Source: Shewanella fodinae (lineage in GTDB: Bacteria; Pseudomonadota; Gammaproteobacteria; Enterobacterales; Shewanellaceae). Taken from it: a stretch of DNA of 64,000 nucleotides. Position numbers and translations under genes: made by a program. Location: the NCBI RefSeq assembly GCF_014651955.1, contig NZ_BMXW01000001.1:205956-269955 (forward strand), written 5' to 3'. The notes beneath the pieces are model-generated. The model did not search any database. It was not told the origin of the DNA and was given only the letters and a program-made list of their open reading frames with translations. Below are positions 54,029 to 62,971 of the stretch, piece by piece; the stretch's first letter is position 1; each line of letters starts with the position of its first letter.

Positions 54029-57000
54029 TCACGGTGTAACCACCTGAATATGACTGCCGCGTGCCTGCTTATGCACATCGACTCGCGTCAGTATTTGCTC
54101 TTTCATTTCGGTGACATGGGAGATAACCCCAATCATGCGGCCTGCCGACTGCAGATCGGTCAAGGTTCGAATCGCTAGCTCTAGCGAATCCTGATCTAAA
54201 CTACCGAAGCCTTCGTCAATAAACAGCGTATCGAGCTTGATGCCACCGGCGTATGCTTGCACCACATTGCTTAACCCCAGCGCTAATGACAAGGCCGCCA
54301 TAAAGCTCTCGCCACCACTTAAGGTCGCCACGGGGCGGACTTTGCCGCTGTAGGCATCTTCAACTTCTAAATCTAACCCTGACGCGCGGTTACCCTTGGC
54401 TCGTTCCTCTTTACGCAGCAAGCGATAACGGCCTTTGCTCATGTGCGCCAACCGTTCAGAAGCTTCTAGCAACACATCATCCAGTAACACACTCAAGACA
54501 AAGCGCTGCAAACTGAGTTTACTTTGGTTGTTACCGTTGGCGATATCGGCCAAGGTGCCAATCACCGCGAACTGCTGCTCTAATGCAGCTAATGTCTTGG
54601 CATCCGTGGTGAGCTTTTGCTGGCAGTTGTTCAGGTTACTCAAGCGGCTACTGAGTTGTTGATATTGCTCATCGGCGGCTTGTAGCAATTGTTGTTGTTG
54701 CGCCAATTGCGCCGTTAACGCGGTAATATCTGGTGCCACCACACCTTGGAGTTTTTGTGTTAGCGCTTCAAGTTGCCCCGCTAACGCATGGCATTGCTGC
54801 TGCCATTGTTCAATTTGCTGAGTTAACTGTTGCTGCAACTGCGGCTCGCGTTGTGCCGCTGTTAACGCTTGCACATCAGTAAAACCTGCCTGTTGCAGCG
54901 CGGTATCTAGCTCTTGCTGCGCCTGCTCACGGTATTGTGTTGCTTGGCGCAACTGCTGCTGACGTTCGCTCAACGCGCTTTGTGCTTGTGCCAACTGTGA
55001 CGCCGCTGTTTGCTGCGCCTGCTGTAGCTGTTGTATCTGCTGCTGCAACGCTGCTTGCTGTTGCTGTAACGCTTTTCGTTGCTGGGTTAACTGCGCCAGC
55101 GCCACCTCAGCGGTCAAATTCTGTAGCTCTGTCGGCAAGCGCTGTTGGATCTCCAGCAACGCGCCTTGCAAACTGCTGCTACGACTTTGCTGCGCAGCTA
55201 ATTGCTGCTGGGCGTCATTGAGCTGTTGTCGCTGCACCTCAAGCTGTTGCTCTAAGTTCGTCAGTTGCTGTTGCTGGTTTTTAAGTTGTTGCGCGGCCTG
55301 CTGCGCGCTGGCCAACTGTTGCTGCGTTTGCGTCAACGCCTGCTGCCATTCCGTCACTGGCAGCGCCACGCTGCTATCAGCATTTAGGGCAGTAAATAAC
55401 GGCGTAAGCTGCTTATCAATCGCGGCAATTTGCTCACGCAGACTGCGATAGTCACTACGTAACTGCTCGCAGTGACGGCGCTCACTCTCAAGCAGTTGCT
55501 GTACGTCTTCTAGCTGCTGCTCTGACGGAATTGCCACTTCACTGTGGGCCGGATTGGGGTGCTCGGCGCTGCCGCACACCGGGCATGGCGTATTCGGCCC
55601 CAACTGTTGCGCCAGCAGTGCTGCTTGGCCCTGATGCCATTGCAGGCGTAACGTAGTGAGTTGCTGCTCGGCGGCATCAAACTGTGCCTTGGCCTGTTTT
55701 CCATGCTGCGCCTTGTGCTCCAGTTGTTGCTGCAAGGTTTGCTGTTGGCGCTGTAGTTCCAGTATTTGTCGTCCTTGGTCGCACTGCCGCTCTAACTGAT
55801 ATTGCCGGGTTTGCAGTTCGGCTTGGCGGTTCGCTTGCTGCTGTAATTCGGCAATGGTTTGCGCCAGTTGTGTCTTTTGTGTTTGCAATTGCTGCAGTTG
55901 TTGTTCCGCCGCTTGGTGGGCGTTAGCCGCTTGCTGCTGTTGCTGATTGGCCTGATTAAGCTGCTGTTGCTGTTGGTAATAGCTCTGCAGCAATGGTTGC
56001 AGTTGCTCAGCTTGCTGCAACTCACTGCGGCTGTGTTGTAGCTGTTGATCTAACTCAGTAATGTTGGCAGCTTGCTTATCTGCCTGCTGCTTTTGCGTGG
56101 TGGTGTGGGTGAGTTGCTGCTCTGCCGCTTGCAGAGCTTGCTGCTGACTAATGAGTTCTTGGCTACGTTGCTGTTGCTGCCGATACACCGGTAGCACTTG
56201 CTGGGCTAATTGCGCCAACGACAACTGTTGCTTTAGGCCATCCATTTCTACTTTACGTGCTTGTTGCTCAGCCAGGCTGGCGGCAAGCCGCGTTTTTTCT
56301 GCTAGTTCAGCGCTGAGTTGCTTGCCCTGCTCTAGCTGTTTATTTGCTTGTTCGAGTGCTATGTTGGCTTGCTGTTTTTGGGCTTTGGCTTGTTCGAATT
56401 GTGGTGTTAGTTCGCTGATAGCTAGTGCCAGTGCTTCGATTGATGCCACGCCTGCCGCTTCTAAAATGCCAAGGCGTTTTTGCTCCAAATCGTGCGCATC
56501 TTTACGAATGGTTGCCGCTTGCAGCTTTAAGCGCTCTTCCATACGGCTATAGATATTGGTTTGAAATAACTGACTAAAAATCTTCTCGCGCGCTTTGGAA
56601 TCTGCCAGCAATAACTCACGAAACTTACCTTGCGGCAACACCATCACTTGGCGGAATTGATCGACATCCAACCCGGTTAATGACTCGATCATCTGGGTAG
56701 CTTCGGTCACTTTACTGGCGACCAGAATTTCGCTGCGACCGTCGTCATACAGCCGCTGTAGCTCTGCCTCGCCACTTTGGTTGGTAAAACCATCACCACG
56801 AGCCTTCGGCCGCTGCTGATCCGGTAACCGTTTTATCAGGTAACGTCGTTCGCCTAGTGTAAATTCAAGGCTTACTTCTGTTAGCAAGTTATCATCGGCG
56901 TAATCGCAGCGCATTTGCGGTGCTTCACGTTCATTGCCGGTGGTTTTGCCGTAGAGCGCAAAACAGATGGCGTCTAAGATACTGGTTTTACCGGCACCTG

Positions 57001-57109
57001 TTGGGCCGTTAATCAAAAACAGCGGGTTATCACCCAAGCGCCGAAAATCGATAGTTTGGCGATCAGCAAACGGGCCAAAGGCGCTTATGGTCAATACTAG
57101 CGGTTTCAT
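54029..57109 (-). CDS. sbcC: SbcC exonuclease subunit (Rad50-like)
   Basis: A 1026-residue SMC-like ATPase that with SbcD cleaves hairpins and DNA ends. Walker A is GPTGAGKT (residues 35-42). A long coiled coil carries the zinc hook CPVCGS near residue 508. The C-terminal head has LSGGESFMAALSLALG and Walker B LDTLFIDEGFGSLD. The coiled coil is unusually glutamine-rich, with many QQQ runs. The start overlaps the sbcD stop (ATGA), so they form one operon in the order sbcD-sbcC. Confidence 0.96.
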   Translation of the reverse strand: MKPLVLTISAFGPFADRQTIDFRRLGDNPLFLINGPTGAGKTSILDAICFALYGKTTGNEREAPQMRCDYADDNLLTEVSLEFTLGERRYLIKRLPDQQRPKARGDGFTNQSGEAELQRLYDDGRSEILVASKVTEATQMIESLTGLDVDQFRQVMVLPQGKFRELLLADSKAREKIFSQLFQTNIYSRMEERLKLQAATIRKDAHDLEQKRLGILEAAGVASIEALALAISELTPQFEQAKAQKQQANIALEQANKQLEQGKQLSAELAEKTRLAASLAEQQARKVEMDGLKQQLSLAQLAQQVLPVYRQQQQRSQELISQQQALQAAEQQLTHTTTQKQQADKQAANITELDQQLQHSRSELQQAEQLQPLLQSYYQQQQQLNQANQQQQQAANAHQAAEQQLQQLQTQKTQLAQTIAELQQQANRQAELQTRQYQLERQCDQGRQILELQRQQQTLQQQLEHKAQHGKQAKAQFDAAEQQLTTLRLQWHQGQAALLAQQLGPNTPCPVCGSAEHPNPAHSEVAIPSEQQLEDVQQLLESERRHCEQLRSDYRSLREQIAAIDKQLTPLFTALNADSSVALPVTEWQQALTQTQQQLASAQQAAQQLKNQQQQLTNLEQQLEVQRQQLNDAQQQLAAQQSRSSSLQGALLEIQQRLPTELQNLTAEVALAQLTQQRKALQQQQAALQQQIQQLQQAQQTAASQLAQAQSALSERQQQLRQATQYREQAQQELDTALQQAGFTDVQALTAAQREPQLQQQLTQQIEQWQQQCHALAGQLEALTQKLQGVVAPDITALTAQLAQQQQLLQAADEQYQQLSSRLSNLNNCQQKLTTDAKTLAALEQQFAVIGTLADIANGNNQSKLSLQRFVLSVLLDDVLLEASERLAHMSKGRYRLLRKEERAKGNRASGLDLEVEDAYSGKVRPVATLSGGESFMAALSLALGLSNVVQAYAGGIKLDTLFIDEGFGSLDQDSLELAIRTLTDLQSAGRMIGVISHVTEMKEQILTRVDVHKQARGSHIQVVTP

Positions 57110-58251
57110 GCGTCTTCTCCCTGATGCAGTTCATCCAGCAAATGGTGTAGATGTTGCTGCTGCGCAGCGGATAATGGCTCACCCGCCACTTGCTCAAAGA
57201 AGTCGCTGAACATCTCCAGTTCACCTTTTTTAATGCGGTCACGGCCGATGTCGCGCTGTTGCTGCTGCGCCATCAAACCAGTACGCTCAAGGTGCAACAC
57301 GTTGGGATAGGCACTGCGCAGTTTACCCATAGGATCGAGCAAGGCATGGGTGTCGCTGAGGCGTACCATCAGGTAATCATCGGCGTGCGTATCATCTTTA
57401 GCCCGCACTAGCAGGTCGGCCAAGTTGCCCTCAATAATGCGCACATCGCGGCCAGTATTGATTGGCAGTAGTTTGATGGTTGGTGCCTTACCGGTGCTTA
57501 ATTCTACTAAGGTGACAGATTTTTTCTGGGTGGCTTCGCTAAAAGAGTATTTCAGTGGTGAGCCGCTGTAACGCACATGTTCAACACCGCGATATTGCGG
57601 CCCGTGCAGGTGCCCGAGTGCAACATAATCAAACGGCGCAAATAACGCTGGAGCAATACGGTCAGCACCGCCCACACTCAGCGGCCGCTCTGATTCTGAT
57701 TCAGTGCTACCGTCCAAAAAACAATGCGCCACCACCACTTTGGGGAGGTTTTCGCTATCATGTTGCGTCACTTGTTCTAGCACCGCTTGCATCGCCAGCT
57801 CATGGCTGTTGATAGTGTCATCTGCTAGCGCATGACGCACCACCGCAGGTTCCGCATAAGAGATGGGATAAAACCATGCATCGGATTGTTTGCCGTGCAG
57901 TTTTATCGGCGTTAGTGGCAAGCTCAGACTGCCCACCATATGCAGGCCACTGCTGCGCATCTGCTTGGCGGCGAAGCCTAGACGCTCGGCACTATCGTGG
58001 TTACCGGAAGTGATAACTACTTGGATTTTATGCTTTTCAATCAGCTCATCCAGAAATTCTGACAGCAAGATCACTGCACTAGCAGGTGGAATCGCGCGAT
58101 CATAAATGTCCCCCGCAATAATCAGTGCATCCACTTGATGTTCAACGGCCAATGCGCCGATTTGCGCCAGCGCAAGGCGCTGCTGCTCTAGCAGAGATTC
58201 ACCATGCAATTGCCGTCCAAGATGCCAGTCAGAAGTATGGATAAATTTCAT
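57106..58251 (-). CDS. sbcD: SbcD exonuclease subunit (Mre11-like)
   Basis: A 381-residue metallophosphoesterase nuclease. The metal-binding motifs are TSDWHLGRQL, IIAGDIYDRA, SGNHDSAERL, VAHCFLDG and GHLHGPQYRG. It forms the nuclease half of the SbcCD complex acting on hairpins and stalled forks. The gene precedes sbcC with a 4-bp overlap and is separated by 37 bp from the TSUP transporter gene upstream on the same strand. Confidence 0.96.
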   Translation of the reverse strand: MKFIHTSDWHLGRQLHGESLLEQQRLALAQIGALAVEHQVDALIIAGDIYDRAIPPASAVILLSEFLDELIEKHKIQVVITSGNHDSAERLGFAAKQMRSSGLHMVGSLSLPLTPIKLHGKQSDAWFYPISYAEPAVVRHALADDTINSHELAMQAVLEQVTQHDSENLPKVVVAHCFLDGSTESESERPLSVGGADRIAPALFAPFDYVALGHLHGPQYRGVEHVRYSGSPLKYSFSEATQKKSVTLVELSTGKAPTIKLLPINTGRDVRIIEGNLADLLVRAKDDTHADDYLMVRLSDTHALLDPMGKLRSAYPNVLHLERTGLMAQQQQRDIGRDRIKKGELEMFSDFFEQVAGEPLSAAQQQHLHHLLDELHQGEDA

Positions 58252-58287
58252 CGACTATCCCTGCTAATTAAGACAATGCCGCTGAGG

Positions 58288-59064
58288 TCAAAACAGCTGC
58301 CAATGGTACTGTTCTGCGAGCAATTTGATGCTCATCGCCAGTGACATTGTCACCACCAGCGGGCGAATGATTTTAGTACCTTGTGTCAGCACCAAACGTG
58401 AGCCAAGTGTAGCGCCTAGCGCTTGTCCCGCGAGCATGATAAGGCCAAGTAGCCACACTACTTTACCGCCCAGCGCAAAAAATAATAGTGATGAGATATT
58501 GGTAGCAAAATTCAGCACCTTGGCATGCGCAGTAGCTTTCGCCAAGCCAAAGCCAGCCAACGTCACAAATCCCAACGCAAAAAAACTGCCGGTTCCAGGG
58601 CCAAAGAAGCCATCATATACCCCCACCCCCAACGCTACAGTAAAAGCAAATGCGGTGGGAGTGAGTACTCGAGCCCGATCACCGTCGGATACTTTTTTGG
58701 AAAACAAGAAATAGCCGCCAATCGCCAAGATCAGGAATGGCAGTATCGTCTTCAATATGTTGGCATCGATCATCTGTACCAAGGTGGTACCGATGGCGGC
58801 CCCAACCAGCGCACAGCCGATGGCAAGCTTCATGTCGCTGAGCTTAACCGTGCCTTTACGCACGAAATACACGCTGGCAAAAAAACTGCCACCGCAAGCT
58901 TGTAACTTATTGGTTGCCAGAGCGGCTGCAGGCGGTAAGCCGGCCCACATCAGCGCCGGGATGGTCAACAGCCCACCGCCGCCTGCAATTGAATCAATAA
59001 AACCGGCGACTAATGCCACCAAAAATAAAATTAACGCTAATTGCAGGGTAAATTCGATTTCCAT
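58288..59064 (-). CDS. TSUP-family (TauE/SafE, YfcA-like) membrane transporter
   Basis: A 258-residue inner-membrane protein with about eight helices. Signals are FIDSIAGGGGLLTIPALMWAG at the N-terminus and YDGFFGPGTGSFFALGFV in the middle, both typical of YfcA/TauE proteins. The substrate may be a sulfonate or another sulfur or organic anion; it cannot be read here. It lies just upstream of sbcD on the same strand and may be co-transcribed. Confidence 0.88.
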   Translation of the reverse strand: MEIEFTLQLALILFLVALVAGFIDSIAGGGGLLTIPALMWAGLPPAAALATNKLQACGGSFFASVYFVRKGTVKLSDMKLAIGCALVGAAIGTTLVQMIDANILKTILPFLILAIGGYFLFSKKVSDGDRARVLTPTAFAFTVALGVGVYDGFFGPGTGSFFALGFVTLAGFGLAKATAHAKVLNFATNISSLLFFALGGKVVWLLGLIMLAGQALGATLGSRLVLTQGTKIIRPLVVTMSLAMSIKLLAEQYHWQLF

Positions 59065-59142
59065 CTTGAGTTGTTGTCAGCATATTCAGGCAAGACCGTT
59101 ATTAGACGGTGTTTCGTAGTAAAAGGCAAAGGAACCAACGAT

Positions 59143-59171
59143 AAAAAAACCACCGATGAAGGTGGTTTTTT
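59143..59171. terminator. bidirectional rho-independent terminator
   Basis: AAAAAACCACC, loop GATGAA, GGTGGTTTTTT, about 15 bp beyond the rraB stop. Confidence 0.85.
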
Positions 59172-59186
59172 CAGATGGAACAGTGA

Positions 59187-59576
59187 CTAATGGTGACAGT
59201 GTTCGTCGCATTCATGCTCATCATCATCGTCGGCAAATTCATCGCCGTCCTGATGCTGCATCACGCCCCAGCCATCGGTCATACCATCAAATTCTGCTGC
59301 GAAATCATTTAATTCCGTTTCTTTGGCGACAATGGCGTCATACTCTGGCACCATCTCTACCGAAACGATCACTTCCCATTTCTCAATTTCGTCATTGAAA
59401 TTAAGTTCTATATCATCACCGTGACCGGTTGCGGTTAAGTCTTCCAGCGCCGATTCAGCATCACGCTGGTCAGCAAACACTAGAAAAAAATCCACCGCCA
59501 TCGCACGGCTCAAATCCATACCGGAATCGCTCATTGCCTGCAGCATCTGGCCGTTATCATCATCAGGAAATTGCAT
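59187..59576 (-). CDS. rraB: ribonuclease E inhibitor RraB
   Basis: A 129-residue RraB-domain protein that in E. coli binds RNase E and tunes mRNA decay. The domain spans DDDNGQMLQAMSDSGMDLSR to GMTDGWGVMQH; the tail is acidic and His/Cys-rich (DDDDEHECDEHCHH). Two adjacent ATGs (59579 and 59576) are possible; the second is better spaced from GAGG. The longer frame adds non-conserved residues and overlaps the S4-domain gene. It lies 13 bp after that gene, suggesting co-transcription. Confidence 0.85.
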   Translation of the reverse strand: MQFPDDDNGQMLQAMSDSGMDLSRAMAVDFFLVFADQRDAESALEDLTATGHGDDIELNFNDEIEKWEVIVSVEMVPEYDAIVAKETELNDFAAEFDGMTDGWGVMQHQDGDEFADDDDEHECDEHCHH

Positions 59577-59589
59577 CATTAATCCTCGT

Positions 59590-59820
59590 TTAGGCCGCAG
59601 CCACAACTTTAACCTGCTTGCCCTGGTATGACACCAGATCGCCTGCCTGCAGTTTTTTGCGCTTTCGGGTTTCAACTTCGCCGTTAACAGTTACCATGCC
59701 TTCGGCAATGACATGTTTGGCTTCAGCGCCATCAGCGCTTAGACCTTCCGCCTTCAACAGTTTATAAAGCTCAATAAACGCTTCGTCTGCTCTCAGGGAA
59801 AATTCAGATATTTGTGACAC
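59590..59820 (-). CDS. S4-domain RNA-binding protein (YbcJ-like)
   Basis: A 76-residue protein made of one S4 RNA-binding domain (LSADGAEAKHVIAEGMVTVNGEVETRKRKKLQAGDLV). It resembles YbcJ, a small stand-alone S4 protein associated with ribosomal RNA binding. Its direct neighbour downstream is rraB, another RNA-metabolism protein, and the two genes are 13 bp apart. Confidence 0.88.
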   Translation of the reverse strand: MSQISEFSLRADEAFIELYKLLKAEGLSADGAEAKHVIAEGMVTVNGEVETRKRKKLQAGDLVSYQGKQVKVVAAA

Positions 59821-59877
59821 TCGGTTTGCCTTATCAGAAAAACTGTGGCTGATTATAACAATGACAGATATGAACCG

Positions 59878-60468
59878 TCACCTCGATTGCTCGGCAATCA
59901 CCTCATCTTCCGCCAGTAAACCAAAATAACATTCATCCAACCACTCACCAAAAATCCGATGGTTGTGTCGTAACAGCCCCTCCTGTTTAAAGCCGCACTT
60001 TTGCAACACTCTTGCAGAGCCCAGATTAGTTGCAACACAACGAGCAACGACCTTATGAACAGCAAAATGCGCTATAGCCCATGGCAGCAACAGTTGTAAC
60101 GCCTCAGTGGCGTAACCCTTTCCTTGCTGGTCCTGAGCGATTAGATAACCTACTTCCCATTGCTGCAGCGCTTCATCAATCAGGCAAATTCCCATGAGTC
60201 CGATAAAATCACCGCTGACGGACTCCACCACCAATGAAATCCACTCACCACAATCGATGTCCAGACCTTTGCAACGTTGCTTAAAGCGTTCTAGTAGAAC
60301 ATCCGCCGTATCGACTTCCCGGATATATTGGTTAAGCTGTTGATCCTGATTGAGGCGTAAAAAAATCGGCCAATCCTGCGCGGCCATCAACCGCAGACAA
60401 ATACGCTCACTCAGTGCGATGTAGGAAGACAATCGTAAACTCTCCAGCCAAGCTGCAATTTCTGACAA
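59878..60468 (-). CDS. GNAT N-acetyltransferase (RimJ/RimL-like)
   Basis: A 196-residue GNAT enzyme. The region ISLVVESVSGDFIGLMGICL precedes the acetyl-CoA loop YLIAQDQQGKGYATEALQLLLPW, and ATNLGSARVLQKCGFKQEGLLRHN is the C-terminal helix region typical of RimJ/RimL-like transferases. The substrate, an N-terminal amine or a small molecule, is unknown. Confidence 0.87.
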   Translation of the reverse strand: MSEIAAWLESLRLSSYIALSERICLRLMAAQDWPIFLRLNQDQQLNQYIREVDTADVLLERFKQRCKGLDIDCGEWISLVVESVSGDFIGLMGICLIDEALQQWEVGYLIAQDQQGKGYATEALQLLLPWAIAHFAVHKVVARCVATNLGSARVLQKCGFKQEGLLRHNHRIFGEWLDECYFGLLAEDEVIAEQSR

Positions 60469-60529
60469 TTATCATTAATTGCAACAGCGGTAAATGTCCA
60501 CAAAATGCCGCCAGAAGGCGAGCAATAAC

Positions 60530-62350
60530 TCAGGATTGCTGCTGACTCGCTATCCAGCTGTTTATCTTGGCTTCCATCACTGCCAGTGGCAGTGATCCCG
60601 AGGTCAGCATTTGATCATGAAATGCTTTCAAATCAAATTTATCCCCCAAGGTCTGCTCCGCCTTATGCCGTAGCTCAAGGATTTTCAACTGTCCGACTTT
60701 GTAAGACAACGCTTGCCCTGGGATTGCCATGTAACGCTCCACCTCGGCAATAATGTCACTCTCGGCCATAGGGGAATTGTCTTTCATGTATTGAATCGCC
60801 TGTTCACGAGTCCAACCGTTAGCATGCATCCCGGTGTCGACCACTAAGCGCATGGCCCGCAGCATTTCATCTGATAACTTGCCAAAATACTGGTACGGAT
60901 CGTTAAACATCCCCATTTCAATCCCTAAATATTCCGCATAGAGTGCCCAGCCCTCTTCAAAGGCAGTATAACTGCCAAAACGCTGAAATTCGGGGACACC
61001 GGTCAGTTCCTGCTTGATAGAGATTTGGAAATGGTGCCCAGGTGATGCCTCATGCAGTGACAAAGTAGTCATCCCCCATTTGGGTTGCGCCTTGAGATTA
61101 TAGGTGTTGATGTAGAATATTCCCGGGCGACTGCCATCTACCGCAGGCGCATCATAAGATGCACCCGCCGCAGACTGTTGTCGGAACGCTTCTACTGGCT
61201 TGACCACATAATCCGCTTTTGGCATCACATTAAAGTAATGCGGCAATACTGCATTAATTCGCTGTTTAATCACGTCATAACCACGAATTAGCTCGTCAGG
61301 AGTGCTGAAAAAATATTGCGGTTCAGAAGACAGCGAGGCAAAAAACGCGGGTAAATCACCCTGGAACCCTACTTGCTGACGTACTTTATCCATTTCTTGG
61401 CGGATACGCGCCACTTCTTGCAGACCTATTGCATGGATCTGCTCAACGGGCATGGTGGTCGTGGTGTGAAAATTGGCTAAGTATTGATACCAGGCTTTGC
61501 CATCGGGCAGATCCCAAAATCCAGCTGAGTCTCTGGCGGCTGGTAAATAGGTGTTCTGAAAGTAATCACGCAGTGATTTAAATGCCGGCAATAACTCGGC
61601 GACAATCATATTACGGTATTCTGCCGTGATTTTAGTACGCTCTACATCTGACAACTGCGCTGGCAGATGTTTTACGGGAGCAAAGAAGATACTATCTTCC
61701 GGTGCAGCGACAAGTTGGGCGTCCAATTGTGGAATAATGCGTTCCACCAACACTTTGGGCAGCACCACCCGGGCGCTAATGCCCTCGTTCATTCGCTGTT
61801 GCGCCAATGTCATCCAATGTACAAACCCGGTGACCCGATGATGCCAATTTGCATAATCTGTCGAAGTTTTAAATGGTTGAGCGCTCTCACCACTGCCGAG
61901 CTGCACCATAGTGATAACAGTGCTGTAAAATTGGCTAATAGGCATCAGATAACTGGGAAACGTTTCTCCTGCTAAAGCCATCTGCCGATCATAGATGAAC
62001 ATGTCATAACTGAGTTGCAACTGTGGCGATAATTTGTTTCTATCCAACGCCGTCACTAGCGCCAAATACCGACTATTAAGCTGATGACTGTCCTGCAAAT
62101 ATTGTTCGGTAAGATCACCGCCAAACTCAGCGTTATAGTCGTTAACACCAGCAAAAGTTGCGTAAAGAGGTTCCAGCTTCAGGTACGCTTTGAAATATTG
62201 ATCGACAATATCCAGATATTGCTTGTCTACCGTTTGAGCTTGTATTGCTGTTGCCAATGGAGCAACCGCTGCCGCATTTGTCCGCTCGTTACATGCTGTG
62301 CTGACTAACGCCGCAAAACCTACCACAGCCAACTTAAACCCTTTGTTCAT
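60530..62350 (-). CDS. DUF885-family lipoprotein, probable M32-like metallopeptidase
   Basis: A 606-residue lipoprotein with lipobox VSTAC. DUF885 proteins are helical and resemble M3/M32 metallopeptidases. The zinc-type motif HEASPGHHFQ lies near residue 433 with downstream glutamates in FEEGWALYAEYLG, matching the HExxH-plus-E arrangement in a modified form. It probably acts in the periplasm on small peptides; activity is inferred. The ATG at 62350 follows GGAG at 10 nt. The start is divergent from the degenerate GGDEF gene. Confidence 0.85.
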   Translation of the reverse strand: MNKGFKLAVVGFAALVSTACNERTNAAAVAPLATAIQAQTVDKQYLDIVDQYFKAYLKLEPLYATFAGVNDYNAEFGGDLTEQYLQDSHQLNSRYLALVTALDRNKLSPQLQLSYDMFIYDRQMALAGETFPSYLMPISQFYSTVITMVQLGSGESAQPFKTSTDYANWHHRVTGFVHWMTLAQQRMNEGISARVVLPKVLVERIIPQLDAQLVAAPEDSIFFAPVKHLPAQLSDVERTKITAEYRNMIVAELLPAFKSLRDYFQNTYLPAARDSAGFWDLPDGKAWYQYLANFHTTTTMPVEQIHAIGLQEVARIRQEMDKVRQQVGFQGDLPAFFASLSSEPQYFFSTPDELIRGYDVIKQRINAVLPHYFNVMPKADYVVKPVEAFRQQSAAGASYDAPAVDGSRPGIFYINTYNLKAQPKWGMTTLSLHEASPGHHFQISIKQELTGVPEFQRFGSYTAFEEGWALYAEYLGIEMGMFNDPYQYFGKLSDEMLRAMRLVVDTGMHANGWTREQAIQYMKDNSPMAESDIIAEVERYMAIPGQALSYKVGQLKILELRHKAEQTLGDKFDLKAFHDQMLTSGSLPLAVMEAKINSWIASQQQS

Positions 62351-62429
62351 TATGATAATTCTCCAAGACGACACTTCGTCGCAAAAGCTCCACTATACTT
62401 TGAAAACACCAAACTATGGGCGGGGCTCC

Positions 62430-62936
62430 ATGATCTATTCATTTAGCAATTCAGGCTTTCGTGATCCTGAAACCGGCGTATATAACCAAACCTATTTCAT
62501 GGAAGTTTTTCATCGCGAATGGTATCGACATTTACGTGAACAGCAAAGCTTGGCGTTGCTATATTTGTCGCCGTTATTGCCCGGGATGATTAATCAACCG
62601 CATTTACTCGATTTTTTCACTGGCAGAGTTCAAGCATCTTTATTAAGAGCCACCGACTTACTCGCCAGGCTGAATCAACAACTTTTTGCCGTTGGCCTAT
62701 TTAATACCGATGAGGCAGGTACTCGCACCGTTCTCGAAAGAATAAACCTCCAGCTGCGAGAGTTTTCAGCCGAATACAAACAACATCATGGTATTGGATT
62801 GGACTACAGAATTGCCGCTTGTCTATGTCTGCCAAATACTGACATAAAGCCGGAGTTGTTATTTATTGAAGCGGAAAGCCGCTGCATGAAAAATGATAGA
62901 ACCAACAACGATGTGTTGCATATCACAGGTAATTAA
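62430..62936 (+). CDS. degenerate GGDEF-domain protein
   Basis: A 168-residue protein that aligns by eye with the GGDEF fold: DPETGVYNQTYFMEVFHREWYRHLREQQSLALLYLSPL matches the usual D.LTGL.NR..F...L..EW.R..R....LSLL.iDid start. The catalytic GG[D/E]EF position is replaced by LNQQLF and the metal-binding Asp is missing, so cyclase activity is not expected. It could bind GTP or a partner. The start at 62430 is chosen because the longer frame overlaps the divergent DUF885 gene. Confidence 0.65.
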   Translation: MIYSFSNSGFRDPETGVYNQTYFMEVFHREWYRHLREQQSLALLYLSPLLPGMINQPHLLDFFTGRVQASLLRATDLLARLNQQLFAVGLFNTDEAGTRTVLERINLQLREFSAEYKQHHGIGLDYRIAACLCLPNTDIKPELLFIEAESRCMKNDRTNNDVLHITGN

Positions 62937-62945
62937 TGCGCATAA

Positions 62946-62967
62946 AAAAGCCCCTTACGGGGCTTTT
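62946..62967. terminator. bidirectional rho-independent terminator
   Basis: AAAAGCCCC, loop TTAC, GGGGCTTTT, between the GGDEF-like gene and the convergent TPR gene. Confidence 0.85.
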
Positions 62968-62971
62968 CAAT

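Noticed and set aside
54435..56552. Several Cys- and Leu-rich ORFs on the plus strand across sbcC
   Set aside because: They are the antisense reading of CAG-rich glutamine codons; no ribosome-binding sites and sbcC is intact on the other strand.
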